A stretch of DNA of 64,000 bases from Emergomyces orientalis (GCA_002110485.1 MOWL01000023.1:1054001-1118000), one strand, 5' to 3'; counted from the first letter of the stretch, positions 33,603-44,991 are shown. The notes: a model not told the origin generated them from the letters alone. Made by a program: numbers and translations.

Positions 33603-34427
33603 ATGGCAGGCGGCCACATGAAATACCGGCATCTAGGCCGTGACTCCGCCCACCGCAAAGCCCTCCTACGAAACCTCGTCACATCGCTCTTCGAGCACGA
33701 AGCAATCACAACGACATGGCCTAAGGCCAAAGAGGCACAACGCATGGCTGAGAAGTTGATCACGCTGAGCAAGAAGAATACTGAGACGAGTCGGCAGAAA
33801 GCTCAGGCAGTGTTTTTTGTATGTGTGCAAATTTATTTTCTTCTTTTGTTTGGTTCTGTCACTACTGGTATCCCCGTATGGTTTTTCGACAGGGGAGCGC
33901 CAATCAGTTTTATCAAATGGGATGGCATCGATTTGGGTTTCTAATATTGCGCAATGGCGGGAAACAAAGGAAGCTACTTACGCCATTGCCCTTTACAAAA
34001 ACAAATCAAAATACATATACTCAATATCCAAGAACCTAGAACATAGAAACTAACCTAGAAAAACCTCCAAACTCAGAAACCCGAACTCCTAACCAAACTC
34101 TTCGGCCCCATCCGCGAACGATACCTAAACCGACCCGGCGGCTGCACCCGCGTACTACGCATCGAACCCACAAAGCCCGACCAGGCCCCTTCCGCCATCC
34201 TCGAACTCGTCGATGGACCCAAAGACATGCGCTTTGCCATGACGGCGCGGACGCTGGCTCGCAAGCGCGCGGAGGGCGACGAGAGTATGAATGAGATTAC
34301 GGCAATGAATGTGTTGAAGGTTACGAAGTTTAGGCCGGATGGGGAGAGGGCGCTGGAGAAGGAGGTTGAGAGGATTCAGAGAGAGCAGGAGAAGAAGAAG
34401 AAAGAGTCGGAGGGGGAGGTTGATTAG
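33603..34427 (+). CDS. MRPL8: Mitochondrial ribosomal protein bL17m
   Basis: Two exons: 33603-33818 and 34077-34427, giving 188 residues. The bL17 core is plain: GHMKYRHLGRDSAHRKALLR, NLVTSLFEHEAITTTWPKAK, then after the intron KLFGPIRERYLNRPGGCTR and LRIEPTKPDQAPSAILELVD. A charged Lys/Glu-rich tail follows. The bacterial-type L17 together with the fungal-type C-terminal extension indicates the large subunit of the mitochondrial ribosome (yeast Mrpl8). The basic N-terminus could serve as targeting signal, though no long presequence is present. The 258-nt intron starts with GTATGT. Confidence 0.96.
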
Positions 34428-35493
34428 GCTATGTTTTTACTTCCTTTTTTTTTACCCACCTCTCTTATGTGCTCTTCTGTTTTGTTAGCCTTTGAAGATC
34501 GGTTGTTAACGTATCTATTCATGCTACTGCTTCGCTTGGGTTGGTTTGATTTTATGCGAACTGCATGTATGAGATGAGATACAAGTCATAAATTATCTAC
34601 TATATGTATATTATTTGGAAAGGAGCTTTATATAGACCACGGAATACGAAAGTAGCGCGTTCATTTCCCATATTTCCAACCCGGGTGATGGAAAGGTACA
34701 GGTATGTACTACAGTGGCAGCGAACGCAGATTATTAAAATCGAAAAGCGTATTAAGAAAGAAAATAAAAATACCATCCATTTTCATGCTTTCTAGTCCCT
34801 AATTGAGGAAGGGGAGGAAAAATGCAAGCAGAATTACATGGAAGGAAACAAAAAGGCAGGGAAAAAGGAAAAAGAAAAAAAAAAAGGAAGAAGATAAGAC
34901 AGTCGCACAGAAGAGCTTATTGTAATTATAAAATAAATAATAAAAAAAAGACATAAATCCGGATATCAAGCAAAAGAAGTAAAAAAGAAGGGTCCAAGAG
35001 GGGTTTCTTTCTTTCTTGTCTTTTCTTTCCTTGCCATCATCGTTCAGTGACCAGATGGATTCCAGAAGAAACAATGATTAATACCTCTTGTTTCTCTCCC
35101 CGTTTTCTTTCATTTCACAACTGTAAAGCGCCAGACAACCTCTAAATATCCACCACTAAATCACCCGTTTGTTGTTGTGGTGGGGAATGAAAGGGTTGGA
35201 GGTCAACAATACTCTTGAAGAAAGTGTAATAGTGATTCTGGTTAGGATAGTCGGTGATACACCTCACGGAAGTGCTTTTCTGTGCCAATTTTCCCCATCA
35301 ATAACCAAAAGCTATCCAGATACGCCCGCCGTCACCACCGCCACGCCCCCCGCCCAAACTCCAAACTACCCCAATCTCACCCCGCTATAATAGTAAAATC
35401 CGGTTATGTCCACCCATCCCGTTCAATGCCATGCCGTGCCGTGCAAACTATATAGGGGGGAAATATTATTGTAAAAATACGCAGGTGAGATGT
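34428..35493. other. Convergent spacer MRPL8 / R3H protein
   Basis: Tail-to-tail 3' regions, A-rich on the plus strand at 34740-35000. No gene seen. Confidence 0.7.
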
Positions 35494-38173
35494 TTACAAC
35501 CCCGGGGCCATATTACCACGAGGTCTTTGATGTCCCATTCCGCCCGATACAACAAGAGGCCCACTTTGTTTAGGAAGAGGCGCGGGTGGTGTACTCGGAA
35601 ACTGAGGAGGAGCTATCGCTGCAGCCGGTTTATTTTTGAGATCGAAATCATACGGCACTTGAGAAGGGGGTGGTTTCGGGGGAAGATGGGCTGGTGTACC
35701 CCATTTCGCTATTGAGTCACGGGTCGTCATCATCGCAGACGGCCCATGGTGACTGGGTGTCGAATGAATCATGGAAGCGGTGGGCGCAAGTATTTTGGCA
35801 TTGGTTTGGGGGTTTGATTGATTTGAAGGGTGATGATTCGAGATATCCTGGTTGCCTCCCGTCCATGATGACGAAGTGGGATATTGAGGTTGGTGTATGT
35901 AAGCTGGATTCATGCCTGGTTGTTGTGGCACGTTTCCTGGGAACCGAAGTTGAGGGCTACTTCCAGGAATAAAAGATCTTGTTTGGGGATTAAATGGTGG
36001 ACGGGAGAAACTTCCAGGAAGAGGATGCTGTCCTGGATTGTTCTGATGACCTGGTGTGAACGGCTGGTTTGGAATCTGACCGTAAGGATAAGTCACATGA
36101 CTCGTATTCATTGAGTGTTGGGGGTAATTTGGCCAGTGTGCATTGGACGGGTTACGTTGGGCGGACGATGGAGAGTATGCAGTTGTATACTGCGGCTGAT
36201 TCCAGGTTGAAGAGCTCTGTTGCTGGAATTGCACTGTGTTAGGGTGGGGAGAATATGAACTCATTCCAGGTGAGGATCTAGTTGACGGCTGTTGGGAAAC
36301 CATTGGAGGGATATGGTTGGCTGGAGAAAACCCGGAGTATGGAGGGGATTGCTGTAATTTTCCGGGCTGCCAATTATTTTGATTCACGTGAGGCGGAACA
36401 GCAACAGGATATTGTGGTGGTGCAGAAGTCAGGTTCCCCTGAGCTTGATATACCGTGTTAACATGGTTGCCGTGAGGGAAATTTGCCGGTGGTGGAGAAG
36501 CCGCCGATACATAATAATGGGCTTGAGTGCCAAATGACCCTTCAGCCATCATTCCATTGAGTGGAAGTGGTGCGCTAGAGTATGGAGCTCCCGGATAGTA
36601 TGCATTGAACTGAGACCTTGCTTCAAAACTGTCGTCATGTGGCGTTCTCTGTTTATGTCCCTTTCGTTTGCCATTCCCGGAATTGGACCGTGATATGTTT
36701 GCACTTTGTTCTCCACTGTTTGAATTGTCCGAAGCCTTGGATTCTGGGAAATCCCTAAATATGCGCTCTCGGGCTTCCTGATATTTTGCTTCACGCTCCT
36801 CTCGGCTCAGGGTCGCCCGGTCCTTTGCCGGAGTGGCTCCGGCCGATGATCCAAACCCTTCCTCGTTAGTACCATCAGCACCAGATTCTGATGTGGCTTT
36901 TGAAGGAGCTGAAGAGCTGGGTGCGGTGCTTCCTGCACCCGACGCTCTTTCTCCTGGTTGGCCAGAGCGACGCATGATTTTCATCGCTGGCGCATTTGGA
37001 GGTGGGGTTTTGTTTGCATTAGGTGGTTGGAGCATGCTTAAAGGCGTTGGTCTGGGCCTCAAGTTAGTTCATGAGCCGCATTTTGCTTACTCAAAAATTA
37101 GGATTCAGTATGAAAACTCACAATCTACACCACGGGGTTCTGTGAAGTCTAACGGATGTCACATTATTATCAACAAAATGAGTTAGATGATAATAATCGC
37201 CGAGTTTATGTGCAAGAAGCCGTCCAAACGCGTTGCACGGAGGCAATTCCAAAGACTGTTCACTATACGTGGGTTAGCGGTGCATTAAGATAGGCCCTAT
37301 TGGCAATTCAGGCTCACATACCTAGAATTTTTGATGAATGCCACGATTTTTTCTTCGAGTTGAAGAATCAATAACCGATCTTTTGGTGAATTCATCGCTT
37401 CAAGCAATTTCTCATCTGGTTCATTGGGGAAACTATGGAGGCTTGGTTCACTTTGGTCGTTCGGGGAGACGATTTCCGGGAGGCCCGTGTGATTAAGCCG
37501 TGTTCTGTTAGGAATGCGTTCAGATAAAGCTCCATGGTCGGTTATCCGATACAAGCGTCCACCCGCTTCTGAACCGACTTGGGAATTAGGAGCACCAGAA
37601 GCTGGTCCGGAGAAAGAGTCATCTTCTTCTGCTGCTTGAACGCTAGCGCTATCATCTGGGCGCAATGATTCCTTTTCATCCATGGCAAAGGTGGTCACAG
37701 ACGCCATGCTCTTAGAGTCAAAGCTCGTTGGTTTGGTGGAAGAGTTCGAGAGATGGGTCTGATCGTCTTCAAATGCCCCCTCAGGCTTAACCACGCTGTC
37801 ATCATGACCATCCCCAGATTCTGAACTGGCTCCATGATCCTTCTGCGTATTTATGTGGAAGTTTTGCACCGACTTGTTTAGATTCTCTATGTTTTCGTGC
37901 AGCTTCTGGGTTAGATCTTGGGAAGGCTCATGAGGAGCACTCTTCGAATCATTTGAGGTTTCATCTGTCTTTAGCGGAGTAGGACTGTCAGGGGCATTTT
38001 CAATCTGTGCAGTGTGGCTTTGCTGTGTTGGCGGAGGGCGCATTGCAGCAACCTAATGCAAAAGTATATTAGTAACATAGTCCAGTGTTAATATCAATAA
38101 GAGTAGAACTTGCAATGCATACTTTTGCAAAGGAAGGGCGCCCCATTTCTGGTTGAGAGACTTTGGATGCCAT
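35494..38173 (-). CDS. R3H-SUZ domain RNA-binding protein
   Basis: Four exons: 38173-38123, 38052-37322, 37262-37122 and 37057-35494, giving 828 residues. After a disordered acidic N-terminus, an R3H domain spans about residues 235-310 (LQLEEKIVAFIKNS; LELPPCNAFGRLLAHKLGDY; HLTHFVDNNVTSVRLHR). A SUZ-type region follows: PAMKIMRRSG with ERASG, then SREEREAKYQEARERIF. The remaining C-terminal 400 residues are Pro/Gln/Asn/Ser/Tyr-rich and disordered. R3H-SUZ proteins bind single-stranded RNA and, in yeast (Rbs1), associate with mRNP and Pol III assembly functions; an RNA role is inferred here. The R3H domain would be missed without the 141-nt third exon. It lies head-to-head with another RNA-binding-type gene. 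Confidence 0.92.
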
Positions 38174-39064
38174 GATGCTGAGCTCACGAATAGCTGGACC
38201 AACAGACAATACCAACAAATAATTTCAAGATATTAACGCAGCTTAATAGAGCATCGAGAACAAGGATCAAATGGAGTCAATGTCACAAGGAAATCCCACT
38301 TCACACAAGTCTATATCGTTGGGCGACATGTCTCTGGGTAAGGAAATTCGCCATATGAAAAAGGAGTAAACGAGAGTTAACAAAGAAAAATAAGCGGTAG
38401 ATCAGGAAGCAGAGGACATGGTAGAGCGCCCAGAGTCTCAATGGATGTGTTCGACGGGTTGTTGATGCGTATATTTCATTCACTCTAGAAAAAGCTGGAC
38501 AAGGCTACTCCTAGCGTCAGAACAGAAGTTTCATGCCGCAGGAACAAGACCCTGCGAGCAGCTCGAAACGGGCGCGGTCCTCGAACAGAGTGCAAGGGGA
38601 TACTAGTGGGCAAACAGGATGAGTTCGACCGGCTGATCGGAGTGTAAGGTGCGGAGTTCAGCCGTAATGGGCTGAGCGATGAAATTGCTTTGGGCACTGA
38701 GTTCGAGTTGTTCCCAGTGGGGATTGTCTTTGCAGGTTCCAGGGAGGAATGCGGTTGTCTTTGTCAGCCGGTTGCCGCGCGGTTGCGCTAAACATTGGCG
38801 CTAGTCAGATGCGGCAATGGCGACGATCAACTTTGGAAACTCAGCGCGGACCGATGACAAAGGCAACTGCAAAGCAACTTGCAAAGCCGTCAGAGGGAGA
38901 GAAGACGAGCATAAACTTCCGAGCTACCTAGGTGACTAGGTATATGTACTCCGCTGTTTGGAACTACTCTACGATAAATAAAGGCAAAAACCCATCAGGG
39001 AAACACTTTGACACGGCTGGTACTACAATATCTCTGCTCAATTTCACCTCCAATTTGGAATGCA
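38174..39064. promoter_or_regulatory. Divergent spacer R3H protein / zinc-knuckle protein
   Basis: About 890 bp between two start codons. No gene was supported; a 70-codon minus frame at 38485-38697 has no domain. Confidence 0.55.
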
Positions 39065-40116
39065 ATGAATAGATATCGCAATATTCCTAGCTTAAGGGCA
39101 ACATCCAAGGCAACAGCTACTACACTATGCCAGAAATGTCTTAAAAGAGATAAGTTTTTTTGAGCTATTTCGTTCCTTATAATGACAGCTCCTTGGCTGA
39201 CAGAACAATACGGCACTATAGTTATGAGTGTAAAGCGTCTGCTCAGGAACGGCCTTATATATCCCGTCCGTCGAGAACTCAGCAACTAGCAAACCCGAAG
39301 CTGGTGCCAGAACTAATGAGCGATGTTCCGAACGATTTATTGCGAACGTACGTCTACATCTTTTGTCTTGTGTATCTGAGGGCGTCTGCTAACAATTCTC
39401 ACAGTAAAGGTGTAGCTGATGAACAACTGGCACTGAAGGAGATTGAGCGTGGCCGCAAGAGGGGGGACTCGGATGATGATAGGGACCATGAAGGTATTCG
39501 AGGACACTCTAGAAAACGGATGAGATCCGTCTCTCCAGCGTACTCAGCAAATTCCGTTTCCACGATCTCAACAAATCGCTCTTGGTCTCGATCTCCACAA
39601 CGAAAGCGAGATATTTCGCCCTCACCTCATAGATCAAAGGAACACAAAAGAAAGATAAGCAGAAACGTTTCACGGGACTCACATCCTTCATCTTCTTCTG
39701 TTGAACGAAGGGCAACCACATCAAGGGGAAAAGAACGAAATACAAGGCGGAGAAGGAGTTCGCATAGCCCCATTGAAAGAGGTCGACAGCATGATTCAGG
39801 TAGACGTGGGAGCTGGAGAAACAGGTCGCGAAGCCAGAGTATGGATAGGAGCTCAATTGCAAAGCAACGGCGGTCCTTGACCCCCGACGCGGTAGATCGA
39901 AACAGTCGAAATACAGATCGTGGTTACACCCGTCGCCCACGCAGCCCTGAGGAAGCCCAAGATATGCCATGGAGTCATGCAAGAGCCCGGGGTCACGATT
40001 CTCCTTATGATAGGGGTAGAGGTATACCTCAAAATCCACCAAAGCGCAAGGAGCGAAGTTTAAGCCCCTTCAGCAAACGCTTGGCGTTAACTCAGGCGAT
40101 GAATATGAATAAGTAG
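39065..40116 (+). CDS. CCHC zinc-knuckle, RS-rich protein (ZCCHC10-like)
   Basis: Three exons: 39065-39149, 39212-39347 and 39405-40116, giving 310 residues. Joining exons 1 and 2 at 39149/39212 yields CQKCLKRGHYSYEC, a perfect Cx2Cx4Hx4C zinc knuckle near residues 22-35. It is followed by ERPYISRPSRTQQLANPKL and KGVADEQLALKEIERGRKR, which are typical of fungal ZCCHC10-like proteins. The rest is Arg/Ser-rich with many RS and SP dipeptides, as in splicing-associated factors. The first intron has AT..AC ends (ATAAGT..AATAC), not GT..AG. The GT-AG alternative at 39154-39203 also keeps the frame but inserts four residues between the second Cys and the His, breaking the knuckle. A role in RNA binding or splicing is inferred. 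Confidence 0.85.
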
Positions 40117-40436
40117 TGTACTCGGGTGATATTTTCTATTGCGAGGGTATATCAAAACTTTAATTTTTTTTTAATTCCATTATGTTTGTAATAACCATTA
40201 TTGTGTTTTCAATTCCGTCCGGTATGGACCATTGCGAAACTCCTGGTATTTTGAAACAAGGATCACAAATACAATAAAAATTGTTTTTAACGCTCAAAGT
40301 CCACTGTCCTCTGGTGGACGCGAAAGCTCAATACTTTGCCGAAGTTGCATGCCCGAAGCCGTGACGCCGTGCCTAACCCATATACAAACTCCTTACATGC
40401 TAAAGTAAAAGAAAAAGAAAATCTGTAATTTTCGTA
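40117..40436. other. Convergent spacer zinc-knuckle protein / CWF18
   Basis: Short AT-rich 3' spacer between two convergent genes. Nothing further seen. Confidence 0.7.
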
Positions 40437-41072
40437 TCAACCCATCTCTTCGTCCTCCTCCCTCTCCCTCCTCCCTTCTTCGGCCTCATCCCGTTCCCTC
40501 AGGTGTATTCCTTCAACGAGCGACCCTCCATCAATGCCGACTTCTTGGCCATCTCCATCCGCATCACCTTCTCCAGTAGCCCTCTTCTTCTTCTCCTTAG
40601 CCTCCCTTTGCGCATTCTGTATCCTCTCCCGAACCAATCTAGCAATCGCATTCTGAGTTCTGACGTTCACGATCTTCATCTTCTCGTCAAGATCTCGTTT
40701 TAAATCCCAGTTTGGCTTTTTAGGTTGTAGTTTAAACAGATCGATTGGTTTATCTGCTTCTTCGTCCTCCTTTGCAGCTTCTTCGGTGGATATCGCAATT
40801 TTTGAAGCTTGTTCTTCCAGAGTGGTTTGCCCTTCTATGGGTAATTGTTCAAAACCAAGCTTTGGCCCCCGAGTTTCAGGATCGTAGTTTCTTCCGGATA
40901 GGTATCGCGCAGAGACATCGGTTGGTGTCCCTTCCTTTGAGTTATCTTGCTTTGAGGCATCTTGTTCGGTGGAGTCTGGTTCGGGCTGCTTTCGTTTGAG
41001 AGAGGCGAGCTTTGCAAGGCGGGCTCTTCGGTCCGTCGCTGCAGCATCAAGGGTAGAATGCGAAGAGGACAT
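40437..41072 (-). CDS. CWF18: Cwf18 / CCDC12 splicing factor
   Basis: Single exon, 211 residues from the ATG at 41072 (MSSSHSTLDAA). The frame is open further upstream, but the family starts near RRARLAKLASLKRKQ. The central conserved segments SARYLSGRNYDPETRGPKLG and DLKRDLDEKMKIVNVRTQ, then AIARLVRERI, match the cwf18 family (CCDC12 in animals). These are coiled-coil proteins of the active spliceosome, associated with the Prp19/Cdc5 complex in fission yeast. The C-terminus is charged and low in complexity. It shares a 382-bp divergent promoter region with the PPR-like gene. Confidence 0.93.
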   Translation of the reverse strand: MSSSHSTLDAAATDRRARLAKLASLKRKQPEPDSTEQDASKQDNSKEGTPTDVSARYLSGRNYDPETRGPKLGFEQLPIEGQTTLEEQASKIAISTEEAAKEDEEADKPIDLFKLQPKKPNWDLKRDLDEKMKIVNVRTQNAIARLVRERIQNAQREAKEKKKRATGEGDADGDGQEVGIDGGSLVEGIHLRERDEAEEGRREREEDEEMG

Positions 41073-41454
41073 GTTCAGGTAGTGTAAATCAAGAAGAAAA
41101 GGGGCGCGGGAACGGAGACGGAAGCCGTGGCGCCTATATGTTTGGTATATAATCCGTATCAACAAGTGGGAAAGCAGTACGGGAGTTGCTGATTCAAGAT
41201 TCAACCCTTGTTAAGGTTCAGCCACACACACACTAGCCACAGGTTCGTTCAGCCACGCTTCACCACTAAAAAAAAGTGACCTCGAATTTTATCGCAGCAC
41301 TAACAATTCCGAGAGATACACCCGCCCAGCATCCACCCACGCCCTTGAATTACCGTTTCAATTAACCCGCCAACGGTGAACAATTGGCAAGCCATGTGAG
41401 TGGCATATACAGTTGGAATACCGTCAGTTGCGCTCTCTATGCTTGCGTCTCTGC
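41073..41454. promoter_or_regulatory. Shared divergent promoter CWF18 / PPR-like gene
   Basis: 382 bp between the start codons of a head-to-head pair. No other gene. A tandem CACACACACA stretch lies near 41224-41233. Confidence 0.55.
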
Positions 41455-44118
41455 ATGCTTGCTCGCCCATGCAGTGTTTACCACTGCGAGCGCCGCTGCT
41501 CGCAAGCGGGCAAGTGTTTGACAATTAGACGACCTACATTCTGCCATGAAATCTTCTGGCCTGGATATGTAACCAGGTTTCATTATACTCGACCCGGCGG
41601 CCGCTTCGAAAATGTCCAAGGCCAGGATATTATGTGCCCCAGATCCGCTAAACGGGGTCACTACTATTCCCCCTTCTCCTTCTACCAGTTGCCATTCCGG
41701 AACTCAGGCACACAAACTCGATATTTCCCCGGTTCCTCTGCAATTTCGTATATGGGGCGAATCCCCCTGCGGAGGGGTTTCATTGCCTCTTGCTTATACC
41801 CCTCCACTATCCGAAACCGATCGTACACTTCCGCCCCAACCACAAAATTCGAAAACCACCATGTATATCAGATGGACCAAGGTACATACGGGAATCAGGC
41901 TGTCACCCTCGCAGATACCAGATTTAGCGCTGGCGCTGAAATAACACCCATCCTTCCTACCGAAACCACAACTTTACATAACCAGCTGCGGAAAACGAAC
42001 GTGGAGGGAGCAGAAGTTGGCCCAACCCCGATTCTCCCTGATCCTAGTACACCGATAAAGCCCACGATCCCGGAGATCATAAATGAGACAATAAACTTAA
42101 CAGCTTGGAACACCCGCCGCCATTTAAATCGTCGCCAGCATTCTCATGAATTCGTAGTGAGATCAAAGTGCCTTTACATTAAAACCCTCATCCATCCCGA
42201 CTGGAACGAAAATTTTGGAGTGGTGTTTTCGCATAAGGCCAGAGGGGAAAATATGACAACTGTGTGGGACAAACTGAAACTGGAACATGAAGAAGAAGCT
42301 CTGAAATGGCTCACTAACGTTGACTGGACCGCAGAAGACCCGACCTGTTTGTCAAGGCAGTGGAGTAGGCTCAGACGTCGCCACAAGGAGACATTATGGC
42401 CCCCCATTGCTTTGTGGTTACTCCTCAATTCTCCTCGAGCTGCTCTCGCTTTTCTCTTGGCGACAGATATAATCCCAGCTCCTCCTTTTAGCATGGTCGC
42501 TAAATGCTTTCTCTATCTTGATGCGTTCCATTATGAGGAACTTACACGGGATGAACGGTCTAAACAATACTATCAGGAGGCATTCTATACTTGCCTTAAC
42601 CCGAGTAAATGGCCAGTCCTTAAGACGTATGAACGTGGGATACGTCTGTTTCTTAAACGAGGCACGCCTCGGGATGTGAATAACGCATTATCCACAATCA
42701 TGGAACAGGGAATTTATGTTGGGTTTGAGACGGCAACTTACCTCATGGACCTCTTCACCAAGCAGCGTGATATTCCCAGGGCACTAGACTCTTTAAAATT
42801 AATTAGGGCCACCTTCGATTACCATCGATTTCTTTCAGATCCAAGAGTGTTATACCGTTGCTGCAAGCTTCTCACTTTAGACTATGTTACTGAAGAGAAG
42901 GGTGAACGATATTTTAGCATCTTGCCGGAAATACTCAAAATGGGCATACCGCTAAATCAACCCATGCTAAACATCATCTATCGCAACGCACTAAAACAAA
43001 ATGTCCCAGTGTCAGTGCCGCATGTTCTACACGAAATGGGAGAAAAGGGCATTCCTCCGGACTCATATACCTATATCTCACTTCTGGACGATGCCCTGTC
43101 CCGCCGTGACCTTCAGCATCTTGATGTGATCATACGGGAAATTAGTAGCCAAGATTTCCTTAGGACGAACGCGTTTATCACCAGCAAGATGCTCCATGTT
43201 TTCTATTCACTCGACCGTGTCAATCCCGATGAAGGCTGGGGGGATACTGATGTCTTCGGCCGCATGCTGAAGATATACAGCGCGGCACATGACATCCAAC
43301 CTCTTGTGGATCTAGGTATCTTTCGGGTGGATGAGTTCGCCCTGGTAGAGCGTGAAAAATCAGGAAATCCCCCTCCTTCGAGTCATTCTCTTGTTATTAT
43401 GGTTGCTGCATTTCTGAGAATGCAAGGTTCTCGGCAAATAGTCAGCAATGTTTTTGATCGCTTTCTATACCTACGCGATCAAGGGCATGAATCGTTCGGA
43501 CCACTAGCGGAAAGTGACTATATATATAACGTGTTCCTTCAAGAGTTTTCCCGGCGCCGTTCAGGCCGGCTGCGAAATTGCGTCAGGGTATTGGATAAGA
43601 TGTTACAGCCACTTCCCCCTACTGCAGTTCTCCGATCTCAAAACAACCGCCAACTCGAACAAGCGAAGCCCACTGTTCGGACATGGACCATTCTCCTCTC
43701 CGCTTTTCTCTCCGATCGGCATCCCAACGCCGTCGAAAAGGTTCGCAGCATGATGCAAGAACAGGGGTTGAAATTCAATGAGGTCACTTGGAATGTAGCA
43801 GTCTCGGGGTTTTCCAGAATGCAGATGGTGGATGCAACTGCTAATGCAGTGAACACAATGATGAAGGAAGGATGGGCCCTTGATGAGTATACGTTGAATA
43901 CCATGCAATGGATCCGTGACCGTGACCGATTACTTGCTCTTGTGGAGAATGTGGACGCCAAAATCGATGACCATGCAAAGCGCGGATCCGCTGAAAGCGA
44001 AGGATCTGAAGAGCCATCTGAAATTGAACGGTATGATGTGCCATCTGAGATCGAGGGGTACGATGAGCCAGTTGAAAAACACGAACATACGGAGATGGCG
44101 GATGGGTCCCCCTCTTAA
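41455..44118 (+). CDS. Mitochondrial pentatricopeptide-repeat-like protein
   Basis: Single exon, 887 residues from the ATG at 41455; the frame continues 14 codons upstream without another ATG. The N-terminus is rich in Arg, Cys and hydroxyl residues and poor in acids, fitting a mitochondrial presequence. Helical pairs with PPR character are spread through the middle and C-terminal parts: VPHVLHEMGEKGIPPDSYTY, RSMMQEQGLKFNEVTWNVAV and NTMMKEGWALDEYTLNTM among them. PPR proteins bind organellar RNA and promote its stability, processing or translation; the specific target cannot be read from the sequence. The extreme C-terminus has a short degenerate duplication (EIERYDVPS / EIEGYDEPV) in an acidic tail. 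Confidence 0.87.
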   Translation: MLARPCSVYHCERRCSQAGKCLTIRRPTFCHEIFWPGYVTRFHYTRPGGRFENVQGQDIMCPRSAKRGHYYSPFSFYQLPFRNSGTQTRYFPGSSAISYMGRIPLRRGFIASCLYPSTIRNRSYTSAPTTKFENHHVYQMDQGTYGNQAVTLADTRFSAGAEITPILPTETTTLHNQLRKTNVEGAEVGPTPILPDPSTPIKPTIPEIINETINLTAWNTRRHLNRRQHSHEFVVRSKCLYIKTLIHPDWNENFGVVFSHKARGENMTTVWDKLKLEHEEEALKWLTNVDWTAEDPTCLSRQWSRLRRRHKETLWPPIALWLLLNSPRAALAFLLATDIIPAPPFSMVAKCFLYLDAFHYEELTRDERSKQYYQEAFYTCLNPSKWPVLKTYERGIRLFLKRGTPRDVNNALSTIMEQGIYVGFETATYLMDLFTKQRDIPRALDSLKLIRATFDYHRFLSDPRVLYRCCKLLTLDYVTEEKGERYFSILPEILKMGIPLNQPMLNIIYRNALKQNVPVSVPHVLHEMGEKGIPPDSYTYISLLDDALSRRDLQHLDVIIREISSQDFLRTNAFITSKMLHVFYSLDRVNPDEGWGDTDVFGRMLKIYSAAHDIQPLVDLGIFRVDEFALVEREKSGNPPPSSHSLVIMVAAFLRMQGSRQIVSNVFDRFLYLRDQGHESFGPLAESDYIYNVFLQEFSRRRSGRLRNCVRVLDKMLQPLPPTAVLRSQNNRQLEQAKPTVRTWTILLSAFLSDRHPNAVEKVRSMMQEQGLKFNEVTWNVAVSGFSRMQMVDATANAVNTMMKEGWALDEYTLNTMQWIRDRDRLLALVENVDAKIDDHAKRGSAESEGSEEPSEIERYDVPSEIEGYDEPVEKHEHTEMADGSPS

Positions 44119-44485
44119 CCGAAATAATATCCCGGGTGGTGTTTTCATGTATATTATTTAGACTTGATTTCCCCTTTTTTGTTCGTACTGTACAGTTGCC
44201 ATTATAAAAATGTAGCATTTTGTTCAAAAGAATTTATATACGGATGGTAGGATATTCAGCTCAGGGCGGCAATGGACCGGTTCTTGAATGACAGACTAGC
44301 ACCAATTTCGATACAAACATTTCAACTTTGATTATTTCTTTGAGCGTACTCTCGATTTCCCGGCCATACAAGAGAAAACAAATGCCCGCTTTATAAACAA
44401 CCCGGAACTCCCAACGCCATGCATTTTCGTAAACTACTAATAAATGGACCTTCGCACGAGAAACGATTTCAAGCCGTCCCCATTT
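44119..44485. other. Convergent spacer PPR-like gene / KSH1
   Basis: 3' regions of two convergent genes. Nothing else seen. Confidence 0.7.
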
Positions 44486-44991
44486 TCACTGTCCGAAGAA
44501 TAAAGATATCTGAAATTGATCGCTTTCCGTTAGTAAAGGGTATTCAGTAATATACAACGACGCAATATCATTTTTGGAAATTCAGTCCTTCTGCAAACAC
44601 TTACAGCCATTGCCAGACAGCATAAACTGACGTAGGGGCTAAGCCGTTCCCCAACCCGAGCGCATTTCCAGAATATCCCGAAGAAGCTGCAAACGTCCAC
44701 CAACAAACAGTAGTTAGCCAATTACAGCCTAGCAAGACATATATATCTCTATTGGGGTTCCAAAACTTCCATACCCGTTCTGGTTGCGGTCCATTATCCC
44801 TGGCATTATTGAATGCGCGTAGGTACTTGTGCAGATGATTAAAAGGATAACGAGGAGGAGGGATTGGAAATTGAAGAGGGCAGTCTATCCCAAAAAAAAG
44901 GAGGGGGAAGGGATCCCATTATTAGCTATCTGAGCAAGAGGTGAACAGCAAAAAAGCTGGTAGAGGTGAGTTAGATGCCTTCACTTACCAT
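44486..44991 (-). CDS. KSH1: Kish family secretory protein Ksh1 (TMEM167)
   Basis: Four exons: 44991-44989 (the ATG alone), 44884-44775, 44686-44605 and 44509-44486, giving 72 residues, the family's usual length. The mature start is MTALFNFQSLLLVILLII, a signal-anchor helix, followed by DRNQNGFFGIFWKCARVGER and LSPYVSLCCLAMAISLFFGQ, which form the second helix and tail. Kish/Ksh1 is an essential, conserved Golgi/ER membrane protein of the early secretory pathway. No frame of useful length covers it because of three introns in about 500 bp; all phases agree (3, 110, 82, 24 nt). It lies head-to-head with TAF13, 304 bp apart. Confidence 0.94.

Noticed and set aside
39154..39203. GT-AG intron option in the zinc-knuckle gene
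   Set aside because: In frame, but its donor is weak and the product breaks the Cx2Cx4Hx4C spacing; kept only as the competing hypothesis.
43603..43961. Overlapping minus-strand frames of about 100 codons
   Set aside because: Fully inside the PPR-like gene on the other strand; composition shadows.
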